Shown: positions 7,719 through 17,308, numbered from the stretch's first letter. The stretch: 64,000 bases of DNA from Amycolatopsis jiangsuensis (GCF_014204865.1 NZ_JACHMG010000001.1:5234501-5298500), one strand, 5' to 3'. Notes: a model not told the origin generated them from the sequence alone. Program-made: numbers and translations.

Positions 7719-9317
7719 TCAGCAGAGCCCCTCCGGTTCGGCGGGGCTCTGCTGTGCGGGGCCGGTCGTGGTGGTCCGGTGGCCGCGGAAGCCGGGCAGC
7801 CGCAGCCGGTCGCGGGCTCGGTCCAGTACGCCGCCCGCGGGGTCGTCGTCGCCGGAGAGCCGGACGAGGTCGGTGCGGGGACGGTAGATCTCGCGCAGGA
7901 CCAGCACGCACAGGCCGGCCACCGCGAGGTCGCGGATCACCACCGTGCCGAGGAACCAGCCCTCGGGCAGTCCTTTGTGGTCGATGCCGAGGTAGTAGAA
8001 CATCCGCGGCACCCACACCAGCGCGTCGAGCACCATCCAGCCGAGCAGCGGGCGCCAGCGCGGGATGGCCAGCACCGCCAGCGGAACCAGCCACAGCGAG
8101 TACTGCGGGCTCCACACCTTGTTCGTCAGCAGGAACGCGGCCACCGCCAGGAACGCCAGCTGTCCCAGCCGGGGACGGCGCGGGGCGGTCAGCGTGACGT
8201 AGCCGATTCCCGCGCAGCAGGCCAGGAACAGCACGGCCACCACGACGTTCAGCACCACCGGCGTCTGTCCTTTGTGGAGCATGCCGTCGAAGCCCGCCCA
8301 GCCGGTGGTGGAGGCGATCACGTTGTAGAGCGAATCCGGATCCATCGGACGCAGGGTGTTGAGCCGGAAGAACTCCCACCAGCCGCGCGTCGCGACGAGG
8401 ATGAACGGGACGTTCACCACCAGCCAGGTGAGCACCGTGAACAGCGCCGTCCGGCCCCACGTCCGCAGCTTCCCTGCCCGCAGGCACAGCAGGAACAGCA
8501 CCCCGAGCAGCAGCAACGGGTACAGCTTCGCGGCCACCCCGAGACCGAGCAGCACTCCGGCGATCTCCGGGCGTCTGCGGGACCAGGCGAGGATTCCCAC
8601 CGCCGTGCACGCGGTGGCGATGGCGTCGAAGTTCGTGAACGTGTGCACCAGCACCAGCGGGGAAATCGCCACGAGCACCGCGTCCCACGGCCGGCGTTTC
8701 GTCGTCCGCCCGGTGGCCCACACGGTGACCAGCCAGGCCAGCGCGAGGAAGAACGCGGTGATGTTGAAGTACACCGCCACCGGTAGCGCGGCGGGCAGCC
8801 AGCCGGAATCGGCGACCGACAGCCAGGCCGCGGCGAGTTTCGCGTCGACCCACTGGAACAGGCCGGTGACCACCGGGTACTCCATGTACCGGGTCTGGTC
8901 CTGCGCGGTCGGTGAATCCTCCTGCCACGACGAGACGTAGGGGAAGGTGTGCGGATCGTCCAGCTTCTCCGAGCTGTAGAGCGGGACGATGTCCGAGTAG
9001 CACATCGCGACGAACGGGCGCCCGGATCGCCAGTCGAGCTGGTTCGCGCCGCTGGAGTCGGTGTACTGCTGGATGCACGAGGCCTTGCCGAACCAGCACA
9101 GCACCAGCGCGAACACGGCGAGCGCGAGGCCAACGCGCTGTGGTGACCAGAACCAGTGCCTGCCGACCGCGGCGTGCTCGCCCAGCGGCCCGCCCGCGGG
9201 TCTGCTCGCCGCGGCCACCAGCGGATCGTGCCGGCTGGGCGCGATCCGTTCCGCCGGGGTCAGCGTGCGGGGCGCCGCGTCCGGATCGACGGCTGCGGGG
9301 GTGGACTCGTCGGGCAC
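7719..9317 (-). CDS. GT87-family (DUF2029) membrane mannosyltransferase
   Basis: The 532-residue polytopic membrane protein has a cytoplasmic N-terminal tail of about 60 residues and roughly ten hydrophobic segments. GT87 proteins are GT-C-fold enzymes that use polyprenyl-phosphate-mannose to extend phosphatidylinositol mannosides and related glycans. The position next to the rpsF operon and PBP genes matches Rv0051 of M. tuberculosis, a DUF2029 protein. Start GTG 9317 is supported by TAGCAT (9325-9330) 7 nt upstream, a leaderless arrangement. The acceptor is not evident from sequence. Confidence 0.85.
   Translation of the reverse strand: MPDESTPAAVDPDAAPRTLTPAERIAPSRHDPLVAAASRPAGGPLGEHAAVGRHWFWSPQRVGLALAVFALVLCWFGKASCIQQYTDSSGANQLDWRSGRPFVAMCYSDIVPLYSSEKLDDPHTFPYVSSWQEDSPTAQDQTRYMEYPVVTGLFQWVDAKLAAAWLSVADSGWLPAALPVAVYFNITAFFLALAWLVTVWATGRTTKRRPWDAVLVAISPLVLVHTFTNFDAIATACTAVGILAWSRRRPEIAGVLLGLGVAAKLYPLLLLGVLFLLCLRAGKLRTWGRTALFTVLTWLVVNVPFILVATRGWWEFFRLNTLRPMDPDSLYNVIASTTGWAGFDGMLHKGQTPVVLNVVVAVLFLACCAGIGYVTLTAPRRPRLGQLAFLAVAAFLLTNKVWSPQYSLWLVPLAVLAIPRWRPLLGWMVLDALVWVPRMFYYLGIDHKGLPEGWFLGTVVIRDLAVAGLCVLVLREIYRPRTDLVRLSGDDDPAGGVLDRARDRLRLPGFRGHRTTTTGPAQQSPAEPEGLC
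7721..7753. terminator. Hairpin between converging nfo and GT87 genes
   Basis: The 11-bp arms AGCAGAGCCCC (7721-7731) and GGGGCTCTGCT (7743-7753) overlap the last codons of the GT87 gene. The hairpin could end nfo transcription from the other strand. Confidence 0.45.
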
Positions 9318-9324
9318 GTCGCGG

Positions 9325-9330
9325 ATGCTA
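9325..9330 (-). promoter_or_regulatory. -10 hexamer of leaderless GT87 gene
   Basis: TAGCAT on the minus strand lies 7 nt before GTG 9317. No ribosome site is present. Confidence 0.55.
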
Positions 9331-9353
9331 TCTGTCCGCGCGTGCGGTGCCCG

Positions 9354-10421
9354 TCATTTCGGATCGGCGTAGAACCCGGCGAGCACCTCGAACGCGGCGC
9401 CGAGGGCGACCGCCTCCTCGTCGAGATCGCTCACCTCCACGTCGATCCGCTGCCAGTGCGGCACCGGCAGCAGTTCGTGCAGCTGTGCCGAGACCGTCTC
9501 GCGGTACACCTCGCCGGCCGCGCGGATGGTCCGTCCGAACAGGACGATCCGCTCCAGGTCGAGCACCTGTACCAGGTCGGCGAGCCCGATCCCGAGCAGC
9601 CGGGCAGCGTCCTGGGGGGTGGCCGCGGTCTGGTGCAGCACCTCGACGCACCCTCGCCTGCCGCACGCGCAGCGCGGACCGGCGTACGCGATCGTCGTGT
9701 GGCCGAACTCGCCGGCGTTCGTGCGTGGTCCGCGGTAGACCCGCCCGTCGATCAGCAGCCCGACGCCGATCCCGGTGCCCACGAGCACCACCGCGGTCGC
9801 CGCCGGGGTCTCCTCCGGCCAGGTGTGCGCGAACGCCGCCGCGTTCGTGTTCTTGTCCAGGATGACCGGCAGACCGGTGCGTGCGGCGAGCAGATCGCGC
9901 AGCGGGACGTCGTGCCATCCGGGCATGTTGGTGGCGTCGCGGAGCCGGCCCGCGTGGTGGTCGAGTGGGCCCACCGTGCCGACGCCGAGACCGAGCACCC
10001 GCTCCGGATCGACGCCGGCGAGCAGCGTGCGCACCCCGTCGGCCAGCGCGGCCACCGCCTGTTCCGGATCGAAACCGAGCGGCAGCGAACCCTCGACGAC
10101 CTCTTCCACCTCGCCGGTCAGCCCGGTGCGCAGCACGAGGAAACCGTCGCGGTCGAGCTGGGCGCCGAGTGCGCACCGGGCCTCCGGACGCAGCCGCAGC
10201 AGGGTCCGGGGCTTGCCGACGCCGGCCGCGGCCTGGCGTTCGACGTCCAGCAGGCGCTCCGGCAGCAGATCCGCGACGATCTTCGACACGGCCTGCTGGG
10301 TGAGACCGGACCGCTGCGCCAGCTCCACCCGGCTGAGCCCGCCCTCGCGCAGGATGTAGCCGAGCAGCAGTGCCCGGTTGTGCCGCCGCAGCCTGCGCAG
10401 GTTGGCACCGGTCTCGGTCAT
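9354..10421 (-). CDS. ROK-family transcriptional regulator
   Basis: The 355-residue protein starts at ATG 10421 (GGAAGG nine bases before). The N-terminal winged helix-turn-helix (residues about 8-65, SRVELAQRSGLTQQAVSKIV) is followed by an ROK sugar-kinase-like fold with the ATP/Mg block VGTGIGVGLLIDG and the zinc motif GEFGHTTI...CACGRRGCVE. ROK repressors sense sugars or sugar phosphates. It is divergent from an oxidoreductase gene 56 bp away with a palindrome between them, so it probably controls that gene and itself. The sugar cannot be named. Confidence 0.9.
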   Translation of the reverse strand: MTETGANLRRLRRHNRALLLGYILREGGLSRVELAQRSGLTQQAVSKIVADLLPERLLDVERQAAAGVGKPRTLLRLRPEARCALGAQLDRDGFLVLRTGLTGEVEEVVEGSLPLGFDPEQAVAALADGVRTLLAGVDPERVLGLGVGTVGPLDHHAGRLRDATNMPGWHDVPLRDLLAARTGLPVILDKNTNAAAFAHTWPEETPAATAVVLVGTGIGVGLLIDGRVYRGPRTNAGEFGHTTIAYAGPRCACGRRGCVEVLHQTAATPQDAARLLGIGLADLVQVLDLERIVLFGRTIRAAGEVYRETVSAQLHELLPVPHWQRIDVEVSDLDEEAVALGAAFEVLAGFYADPK

Positions 10422-10454
10422 CCGGTGATCCTTCCGGAGAGATGGCCAATTACG

Positions 10455-10471
10455 CAACACTGTTGTTTAAT
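10455..10471 (+). promoter_or_regulatory. Candidate ROK operator and -10 region
   Basis: CAACA-C-TGTTG (10455-10465) is a perfect palindrome directly followed by TTTAAT (10466-10471). TTTAAT lies 6 nt before the ATG of the oxidoreductase. A repressor bound here would block that start. Confidence 0.45.
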
Positions 10472-10477
10472 ACGGTC

Positions 10478-11533
10478 ATGGCTGAAGACGCACGGGTCGG
10501 CATCCTCGGATACGGCACTGGCGGGCGGGTCTTCCACGCGCCGCTGGTCGCCGCGACCCCGGGCCTGGTCCCGGCGGTGATCGTCACCGGCAACGCGGAG
10601 CGTGCGGAGCAGGCCAGGGCCGAGCACCCCGGCGCGGAGGTGGTCCCGGACCCCGAGGCACTGTTCGCCCGGGCCGACGACCTCGACCTGGTCGTGGTGA
10701 GCACGCCGAACCGCACGCACGTGCCGCTCGCGCTGCGGGCGATCGAACAGGGTCTGCCGGTGGTCGTGGACAAGCCGTTCGCGCCGACCGCGGCCGAGGC
10801 GCAGCGCGTGGTCGCCGCCGCGCGGGACAAGGGCGTCGGCCTCACCGTGTTCCAGAACCGCCGCTGGGACTCCGACTTCCTGACCGTGCGCAAGGTGCTC
10901 GAATCCGGCCGGCTCGGCGAGGTGTTCCGCTTCGAGTCCCGGTACGACCGCTGGGTGCCGAAGGTGAAGGACAACTGGCGCGAGTTCGGCGACCCCGCCG
11001 AGGCCGGCGGCCTGCTGTACGACCTCGGCGCGCACATCGTGGACCAGGCGCTGCAGTTGTTCGGCCCGGTCACCCAGGTCTACGCCGAGGTCGACCGCCG
11101 TCGCCCCGGTGTCGCCGTGGACGACGACGTGTTCATCGCACTGCGGCACGCCGGCGGCGTCCGCTCGCACCTGTGGTGTTCCGCGCTCGCCGGCACCCGC
11201 AATCCGCGCTTCCGCGTGCTCGGCGACCGCGCGACGTTCACCAAGTACGGCCTCGACGTGCAGGAACCGCAGATCAAGGAGGGGCTGCGCCCTGGCGAGC
11301 CCGGCTGGGGTGTGGAACCCGCCGCGGACGCCGGCCGCCTCGGGGTGAACGACCGGACCGAAACGGTGCCCACCGAGGTCGGCCGCTACGAAACCTTCTA
11401 CTCCGGCGTCGTCGACGCGTTGCGTGGCGACGCGGGGTTCCCGGTCGATCCGGCCGGCGCGGTCGCCGCACTGCGGGTGATCGAGGCCGCACATCGCTCC
11501 GGCACCGAAGGCCGGGTGATTCCCCTCGGCTGA
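10478..11533 (+). CDS. Gfo/Idh/MocA-family NAD(P)-dependent oxidoreductase
   Basis: The 351-residue protein has an N-terminal Rossmann fold (VGILGYGTGGRVFHAPLV, residues about 6-23), then the family's VDKPFAPT motif with the catalytic-site lysine (EKP-like, here DKP), and the C-terminal Gfo/Idh domain with LLYDLGAHIVDQA, where the Asp and His of the catalytic motif lie. It oxidises or reduces a sugar, inositol or related cyclic polyol; the substrate is unknown. Divergence from a ROK regulator supports a sugar or inositol-type substrate. No ribosome site is visible before ATG 10478, so a leaderless start is likely. Confidence 0.85.
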   Translation: MAEDARVGILGYGTGGRVFHAPLVAATPGLVPAVIVTGNAERAEQARAEHPGAEVVPDPEALFARADDLDLVVVSTPNRTHVPLALRAIEQGLPVVVDKPFAPTAAEAQRVVAAARDKGVGLTVFQNRRWDSDFLTVRKVLESGRLGEVFRFESRYDRWVPKVKDNWREFGDPAEAGGLLYDLGAHIVDQALQLFGPVTQVYAEVDRRRPGVAVDDDVFIALRHAGGVRSHLWCSALAGTRNPRFRVLGDRATFTKYGLDVQEPQIKEGLRPGEPGWGVEPAADAGRLGVNDRTETVPTEVGRYETFYSGVVDALRGDAGFPVDPAGAVAALRVIEAAHRSGTEGRVIPLG

Positions 11534-11552
11534 AGCGGGGTACTCCCGAATC

Positions 11553-11597
11553 GGCCGTGGTCGCGGCGCCCTCCCCCCTCGTGTCGTGACCACGGCC
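11553..11597. terminator. Hairpin between converging genes
   Basis: GGCCGTGGTC (11553-11562) pairs with GACCACGGCC (11588-11597), a perfect 10-bp stem in the 83-bp gap between the oxidoreductase and the downstream PBP gene. Confidence 0.5.
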
Positions 11598-11616
11598 TCT
11601 GCCCGGCCGGCGCCGA

Positions 11617-14190
11617 TCACTCCACCCCGGGTCCTTCCGAGGGGTCCGGCTCCCCGGTCGGGGTGTCGTCCGACGGTTTCGGCGAATGCGAGTGCCCCGG
11701 CGGGTTGCCGGAGTGGCCCGGCTCGCCGGTGTCCCCGGGATCCTCGGGGTGGAGCGGGCCGCCGTCGCCTGGCTGGTCCTCGTCCGGATCGTCCGAGCCG
11801 GGCGGCTGGTCGCCGTCGACCGGAAGGTCCGCCTCGCTCGAGGAGGGCGGCGGGGACGCGGCACCGATCAGCGGCACGTCGTCGAACTTCTCCCCCGGCT
11901 TGCCTGCGAGGTAGCTCTTCATGAACTTCTGCCACAGCGGGCCGGCGATCGTGGAGCCGAAGATCGGTGACTTCCCCTTGCCGTGCAGGGCCTGGTCGCC
12001 GTCCGCGCCGACCCACGCGGCCACCGACACCGACGGCGTGTAGCCGACCATCCAGGTCTGGGCGTTCGCGTTCGCCGCCGACGACGGTTCACCCGAGCGC
12101 TTCGTGTGCTGCTGGGTACCGGTCTTGCCGGCACATTCGTGGCCGGACGGGCACTGCAGTTTCGAGAACCCGATCACCGGCTTCAACGCGGTGGTGACGT
12201 TGCCCGCGATCTGCTTGCTCAGGTCCGCGTCGGATTCGGCGAACGCCGGGGTGCCGGATCCATCGGCGGCCTGGTAGGCGACCTCGTCCTGCGAGTTCGT
12301 CACCTTGACCACGAAATGCCGGTCGCGGCGGACGCCGTTCGCGGCGAACGTGGCGTAGGCCGAGGCCATGTCCGCGGGCGTGATCCGGGTGTCGCCACCG
12401 CCGAGGGAGATGTTGTTGTCCTTGATGGAGATCTCCGACTGGCCTCCGTCGTCCTCGGTGCGCACGCCGGCCTCCTCGGCCGCCTGCTTGACCGGACCCT
12501 GCTTGGTCTGGTTGAGGACCATGTCGTAGAACACCGTGTTCGCCGAGATCTTCATGGCCTCGGCGACCGTGCACTGCTTCGAGCAGCTGTCGCTGTCCCC
12601 GGCGTTGCGCACCACGCGTCCGTCGAACACCCGGTTGTTGCTGCCGTCGAAGGTCTCGTTGATGCCCTTGCCCATTTTGAGGAACGCGGTGAGGTCGAAC
12701 GGTTTCATCGACGACCCCGGGTTCTGCGGGGTGTTCGCCCAGTCCCGCGCGGCCTGCTTCTGCCCGTCGACCTCGACGATTCCCGGACCGCCGTAGTAGG
12801 CGAGCACGCCGCCGGTCCTGGGGTCGACCGCGACCAGCGCGTCGAGCAGCCGGTCGTCCGACTGGTTCTTCAGCGCGTCGGTGGCCGCCCGGGTGGCGAT
12901 GTCCTGCGCTTTCTTGTCGATGGTGGTCTGCACGGTGAATCCGCCGGAGTAGTACTTGTCCTCCGGAATGCCGTGGTGTTCCAGTTCCGCCTTCACCTCG
13001 TCGGCGACGAAACGGTAGGGCGCGCTCGAATCGTCCTTGGACTCCGAAAGCGGGATCGGGGTCGGGAACTGCGCGGACTGCCGCTCCTGCGCGGTGATGT
13101 AGTGGTTTTCCAGCATCCGGTCCAGCGCGGTGTTCCAGCGGCCTTCGGCCACCTTCCGGTTCTCCGACCGGCCCGGCTGCTGGATCAGCCCGGCCAGCAA
13201 CGCGGCCTGCGAATAGTCCAGCTGCCCGACGTCCTGGTGGAAGAAGGCCTGCGACGCCGCGCCGATGCCGTACGCCCCGCGACCGAAGTAGATGATGTTC
13301 AGGTACGCGGTGATGATGTCCTGTTTTTCGTAGGTCTGGTTCATCTTGAACGACTTGGCCAGCTCGGTCCATTTGCGGGTGAGCGTGGGTGCGTCGTTGT
13401 CGGTGGCTTTCTTGATGTACTGCTGGGAGATCGTGGATCCGCCGCCGGTACCGGTGGTGATCTGGTTGAACGCCGCGCGCAGCAGGCCGCTGACGTCGAA
13501 GCCGGAGTTGGTCTCGAACGTCGAGTCCTCGGTGGCGATCACCGCGTGCTTGACCACGTCCGGGATCTGGCCCGCGGTGAGGATCTGCCGGTTCCCGCCG
13601 GGCGGCACGTCCTTGCCCATCTGGCTGCCGTCGGCGTAGAGGTAGGTGACGGCCTGGTTCTGCCCGTGGGCCACGCTCTGCGGCGAGGGCACGTCCACGC
13701 TGAAGTAGGTGATCACGAACGCGATCGCCGGAATCACCACGAAGATGCCGACGAACGCGTACACGCAGCGCCGGATGATCTTCCACCGCCGCTTCTTCCG
13801 CTGGGCCGGAGTGCGGCCCTTCTTGTCCCGAGCGGGTTCCGCCGGGAGGACCTCGTCCCTGACCGGCGGACCGGGCTCGGAAAACGCCTGATCGGCACGG
13901 CCGTCGTGGAAGCGGTGCGTCATCAGCTCGGGTTCCCGCTGGGGTCCGGGCGGCGGGCCCGGACGGCGCGCACCGGGCGGCGGCTGCCGGAAACCCGGCG
14001 GCGGCGAACCCGGCGGCGTACCCGGCCGGACCGCGCCGGGTGGTGGCGAACCCGGCCGAGGCGCGCCGGGTGGCGGGGTGCCCGGACGCTGCGGCCCGCG
14101 GGCCCACGGCGGCGGACCCGAAGCGGGAGGTGGTCGACGCCGCGGGTCGGGATCCCGGTCGGGCCAGGAGCGGTTGCGGTCGTCGTTCAC
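11617..14190 (-). CDS. Class A penicillin-binding protein (transglycosylase/transpeptidase), copy A
   Basis: The 857-residue bifunctional PBP polymerises lipid II and cross-links peptidoglycan outside the membrane. From GTG 14190 (AGAGGA upstream) it has a cytoplasmic Pro/Arg/Gly-rich N-terminal tail of about 140 residues, one transmembrane helix (about 145-165), a GT51 domain with ATEDSTFE (catalytic Glu near 218) and GGGSTISQQ, then a transpeptidase domain with PGSSMKP (SxxK near 492), SANTVF (SxN) and AGKTGTQQ (KTG near 688). The C-terminal 100 residues are an acidic Pro/Asp/Gly/Ser tail. The next gene upstream is a close paralogue, separated by a hairpin. Confidence 0.95.
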   Translation of the reverse strand: MNDDRNRSWPDRDPDPRRRPPPASGPPPWARGPQRPGTPPPGAPRPGSPPPGAVRPGTPPGSPPPGFRQPPPGARRPGPPPGPQREPELMTHRFHDGRADQAFSEPGPPVRDEVLPAEPARDKKGRTPAQRKKRRWKIIRRCVYAFVGIFVVIPAIAFVITYFSVDVPSPQSVAHGQNQAVTYLYADGSQMGKDVPPGGNRQILTAGQIPDVVKHAVIATEDSTFETNSGFDVSGLLRAAFNQITTGTGGGSTISQQYIKKATDNDAPTLTRKWTELAKSFKMNQTYEKQDIITAYLNIIYFGRGAYGIGAASQAFFHQDVGQLDYSQAALLAGLIQQPGRSENRKVAEGRWNTALDRMLENHYITAQERQSAQFPTPIPLSESKDDSSAPYRFVADEVKAELEHHGIPEDKYYSGGFTVQTTIDKKAQDIATRAATDALKNQSDDRLLDALVAVDPRTGGVLAYYGGPGIVEVDGQKQAARDWANTPQNPGSSMKPFDLTAFLKMGKGINETFDGSNNRVFDGRVVRNAGDSDSCSKQCTVAEAMKISANTVFYDMVLNQTKQGPVKQAAEEAGVRTEDDGGQSEISIKDNNISLGGGDTRITPADMASAYATFAANGVRRDRHFVVKVTNSQDEVAYQAADGSGTPAFAESDADLSKQIAGNVTTALKPVIGFSKLQCPSGHECAGKTGTQQHTKRSGEPSSAANANAQTWMVGYTPSVSVAAWVGADGDQALHGKGKSPIFGSTIAGPLWQKFMKSYLAGKPGEKFDDVPLIGAASPPPSSSEADLPVDGDQPPGSDDPDEDQPGDGGPLHPEDPGDTGEPGHSGNPPGHSHSPKPSDDTPTGEPDPSEGPGVE

Positions 14191-14330
14191 GTACGGATCC
14201 TCTTCTCGGGCACGGGCGTGCTGCGGGCGCAGAACCCTCTCCCGGAGAGGACGCGGAACCCCCTGCCGAGGTTCACTCCACCGGACAGGATCGCCTCCGG
14301 ACACGGGCGCAGGCCCTCCGGAAACCACGA

Positions 14331-14367
14331 TCCCCGCAACTCCCTGGAATCCAGGGTGTTGCGGGGA
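14331..14367 (-). terminator. Terminator-like hairpin between the two PBP genes
   Basis: Arms 14331-14347 and 14351-14367 pair with a single mismatch. The hairpin lies 38 nt after the stop of PBP copy B and before the start of copy A. It suggests the two PBP genes are separate transcription units. Confidence 0.65.
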
Positions 14368-14404
14368 CCGCCAGAACCTGCCTCCGGGAAAGACCTTCGC
14401 CGGT

Positions 14405-17308
14405 TCAGCCTGTGCCTGTCCGTCTCGGTGGTTCTCCGTTCACTCCACCGGCCGCGCCGCCACCGTCGCCGAAGCCGTCGCCCGGATCGCCACCGAAGAT
14501 CGGCGGCCGCGAACGGCTGGTCGTCTCACTCGAGGACGTGGTCGGCGTCGTCGGGGTGGTGGTCGTCGGGGTGGTCGGCGTGGTCGTGGTGGAGGTCGGA
14601 GCCTCCTCCTTCGTCGTGGTGGGGCGCTTGGTCGTGGAGGGGGCGTCGAACGCCTCCTTGCCGATCGGCTCCACCTTGTCGAACTTCTCCGACGGCTTGT
14701 CCTCGAGGTAGGAGTCCATGAAGTCCTGCCACGTCGGGCCGGCGATCGTGGCCCCGTAGATCGGCTGGTTGTCCTCGTCGTGCAACGGTTTGTTGCCGTC
14801 GCCGCCGATCCACGCGGCGACCGAGACGGACGGGGTGTAGCCCACCATCCAGGTCTGCGCGTTGCGGTCGTCGTAGGACTTCGGATCGCCGTCCTGCGGG
14901 GAGTACTGCTGGGTCCCGGTCTTGCCGGCGCACTGGTGCCCGCTCGGGCACTTCAGCTTCGAGTGCGAGATCACCGGGATGAGCGCCTCGGTGACGTTGC
15001 CCGCGATCTGCTTGCTCTTGTCCGAGTTCGCGTCGAACGCCGGTTTGCCCTGGTTGGTGGTCAGGTCGAAGATCGTCTCGTCCTGGGAGTTCGTCAGCTT
15101 CGACACGAAGTGCTGGTCCCGGCGGATCCCGCCGGAGGCGAACGACGAGTACCCCGCCGCCATGTCCTCCGGGGTGACCGCCGTGGCACCACCACCGAGC
15201 GAGATGTTCGCGTCCGCGGTACCCAGCTTTCCCTTGCCCTGCGGGGCGGGCTGCACCCCCGCTTCCTTGGCCGCTTCCGCCACGCGCGAAGGCTTCACGT
15301 CGTTCAGCACCATGTCGTAGAACACGGTGTTCACCGACCGCTCCATGGCCGTCTTGACGGTGCACTGCTTGCTGCAGTTGGAACTGTCCCCGGCGTTGCG
15401 GACCACGCGGCCACCGAGCATCCGGTTGTTGCTGCCGTCGTAGGTTTCCCCGAGACCCTTGCCCAGTTTGAGGAACGCGGTGAGGTCGTAGGCCTTCATC
15501 GACGAACCCGGGTTCTGCGGCGTGTTCGCCCAGTCCCTGGCCAGCTGGTCGTTGCCGTCGGAGTCCTTCACCGTGTTGGGGCCCCCGTAGTAGGCGAGGA
15601 CCCCGCCGGTTCTCGGATCGACCGCCACCAGCGCTCCGCGGATGTTCTCGTCGGTCTGGTCCTTCATGTTGTCCTGCACGGATTCGACCGCTTGCTTCTG
15701 CGCCGCCGGATCGATCGTGGTGTAGATCTTCGCGCCGGTGTTGTACAGCTTGTCCTCGTCGTACCCCTTCGCCTCCAGCTCGTCGAGGATGCGTTGCTGG
15801 ATGAAGTAGTCGATGTTCCCGTCTTCCTTCTTGTTCTGGGAACCCTTCGGGATCAGCTTCGGGAACTGCGCGGCGGCCCGGTCGGCGGGCGAGAGCCAGT
15901 GGTTGGCCACCATCTGGTCCATCACGTAGGTCCAGCGCCGCTTCCCGTACGCCTGGTCCTCGGACCGGCCGGGGCCCTGGATCATGCCGGCCAGCAACGC
16001 CGCCTCGGACGGGTTGAGCTGGGCGACGTCCTTGCCGTAGTAGGCCTTGGCCGCGGCCGCCACGCCGTTCGCGCCGCGTCCGAAGTAGACGATGTTCAGG
16101 TACCCGGTGATGATGTCCGACTTGGACGTCTCGTTGTTCAGCTTGAACGACTTCACCAGCTCGGTCCACTTACGGGTCAGCGTGGGGTCGTCGTTCTTGG
16201 TGGCCTGCTTGATGTACTGCTGGGAGATCGTCGAACCACCACCGGTGCCGCCGGTGACCTGGTTGTAGGCCGAGCGCAGGATCGCCATCACGTCGAACCC
16301 GGAGTTGGTCTCGAAGCTCGCGTCCTCGGCCGAGTAGACCGCGTGTTTGACGACCTCAGGCACCTGGTTCGGTTGCAGCAGCTCGCGATCGCCGTCCGCG
16401 GGCACCGAGCGGCCCATCGGCTGGTTGTTCGCGTAGTAGAAGTTGATCGGCTGGCTCTGCAGGGCCTTGATGTCCTGCGGGGTGGGCACCGAGACGGTGA
16501 AGTACGTGATCACGAACGCGATCGCCGGGACCACCACGAACAGGCCGACGAGCGCGTAGAGCACCCGCCGGACGATCTTCCAGCGGCGCTTCTTGCGCTG
16601 CGTGGGCGTGAGGGCGGCCTTGCCCTTTTTGCCGCTCTCCTCGCCTTCGGGATCGTCATCGTCGAAGTCCGCGTCGTCCGAGTACTGCGCGAAACGGGCG
16701 TCCTCGTCGTAGTCGTCGTAGCGGTCGTCGTACGGGTCGTAACCGAAGGCGGTGCCGTTGTGCTCGTGGTGGGTGATCAGCTCCGGCTCGCGGTCCGGGT
16801 ACGCCGGGGGCGGCGGGGGCACCGGACGGTTCTGCGGCGGGCGGCGGACCGGGCCGGACTGGGTGCCCGGCGGCGGGGGCTGCCGGAAACCCTGGGGCGG
16901 GCTGGCGTTCGGACCGGGCCGTCCGCCAGGAGGCCCCGGGGGCGGCGGTGGCGGCTGCCGGCGCGGCGGTGGTCCACCGCGGTTCGCTCCGTCCAGGATC
17001 TGCGAGGTGCGGTTCTGCGGTGGCCGCTGCGGACGTCGCGGCGGTTCTTCGCCGGACGGCCACTGCGGACCGGGCTCGTCGGAACCGGGCCACTCGGGGC
17101 CGTCCCCGCCGCCCGGCCAGGCCGGACCGGCCGCGCGCGGGGCGCGAGGGGGACGAGGACCGCCCGCCGGGGGACGGCGGGGCGGGGCCGGGCGCCGGGG
17201 GGCCTCCTCGGCCGGCCAGGCGGGACCGGCGTCGTCCTCCGGCCGGCGGGCACGGCGAGGTGCATCTGGCTCCTGGCCGGGCCAGGAGCGGTGGCGATCG
17301 TCGTTCAC
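14405..17308 (-). CDS. Class A penicillin-binding protein, copy B (PonA1-like position)
   Basis: The 967-residue bifunctional PBP is a tandem paralogue of the gene at 11617-14190. Start GTG 17308 has GGGAGG upstream; both copies begin NDDR(N/H)RSWP. The cytoplasmic N-terminal tail is longer (about 250 residues), very rich in Pro/Arg/Gly and then Asp/Tyr, followed by one transmembrane helix (about 250-275), a GT51 domain (SAEDASFE, Glu near 328; GGGSTISQQ), and a transpeptidase domain with PGSSMKA (near 604), RSVNTVF and AGKTGTQQ (near 796). The C-terminal tail is Thr/Pro-rich. The position beside DUF5318 and PadR-ino1 matches ponA1 (Rv0050), so this is the likely orthologue and copy A the duplicate. 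Confidence 0.95.
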   Translation of the reverse strand: MNDDRHRSWPGQEPDAPRRARRPEDDAGPAWPAEEAPRRPAPPRRPPAGGPRPPRAPRAAGPAWPGGGDGPEWPGSDEPGPQWPSGEEPPRRPQRPPQNRTSQILDGANRGGPPPRRQPPPPPPGPPGGRPGPNASPPQGFRQPPPPGTQSGPVRRPPQNRPVPPPPPAYPDREPELITHHEHNGTAFGYDPYDDRYDDYDEDARFAQYSDDADFDDDDPEGEESGKKGKAALTPTQRKKRRWKIVRRVLYALVGLFVVVPAIAFVITYFTVSVPTPQDIKALQSQPINFYYANNQPMGRSVPADGDRELLQPNQVPEVVKHAVYSAEDASFETNSGFDVMAILRSAYNQVTGGTGGGSTISQQYIKQATKNDDPTLTRKWTELVKSFKLNNETSKSDIITGYLNIVYFGRGANGVAAAAKAYYGKDVAQLNPSEAALLAGMIQGPGRSEDQAYGKRRWTYVMDQMVANHWLSPADRAAAQFPKLIPKGSQNKKEDGNIDYFIQQRILDELEAKGYDEDKLYNTGAKIYTTIDPAAQKQAVESVQDNMKDQTDENIRGALVAVDPRTGGVLAYYGGPNTVKDSDGNDQLARDWANTPQNPGSSMKAYDLTAFLKLGKGLGETYDGSNNRMLGGRVVRNAGDSSNCSKQCTVKTAMERSVNTVFYDMVLNDVKPSRVAEAAKEAGVQPAPQGKGKLGTADANISLGGGATAVTPEDMAAGYSSFASGGIRRDQHFVSKLTNSQDETIFDLTTNQGKPAFDANSDKSKQIAGNVTEALIPVISHSKLKCPSGHQCAGKTGTQQYSPQDGDPKSYDDRNAQTWMVGYTPSVSVAAWIGGDGNKPLHDEDNQPIYGATIAGPTWQDFMDSYLEDKPSEKFDKVEPIGKEAFDAPSTTKRPTTTKEEAPTSTTTTPTTPTTTTPTTPTTSSSETTSRSRPPIFGGDPGDGFGDGGGAAGGVNGEPPRRTGTG

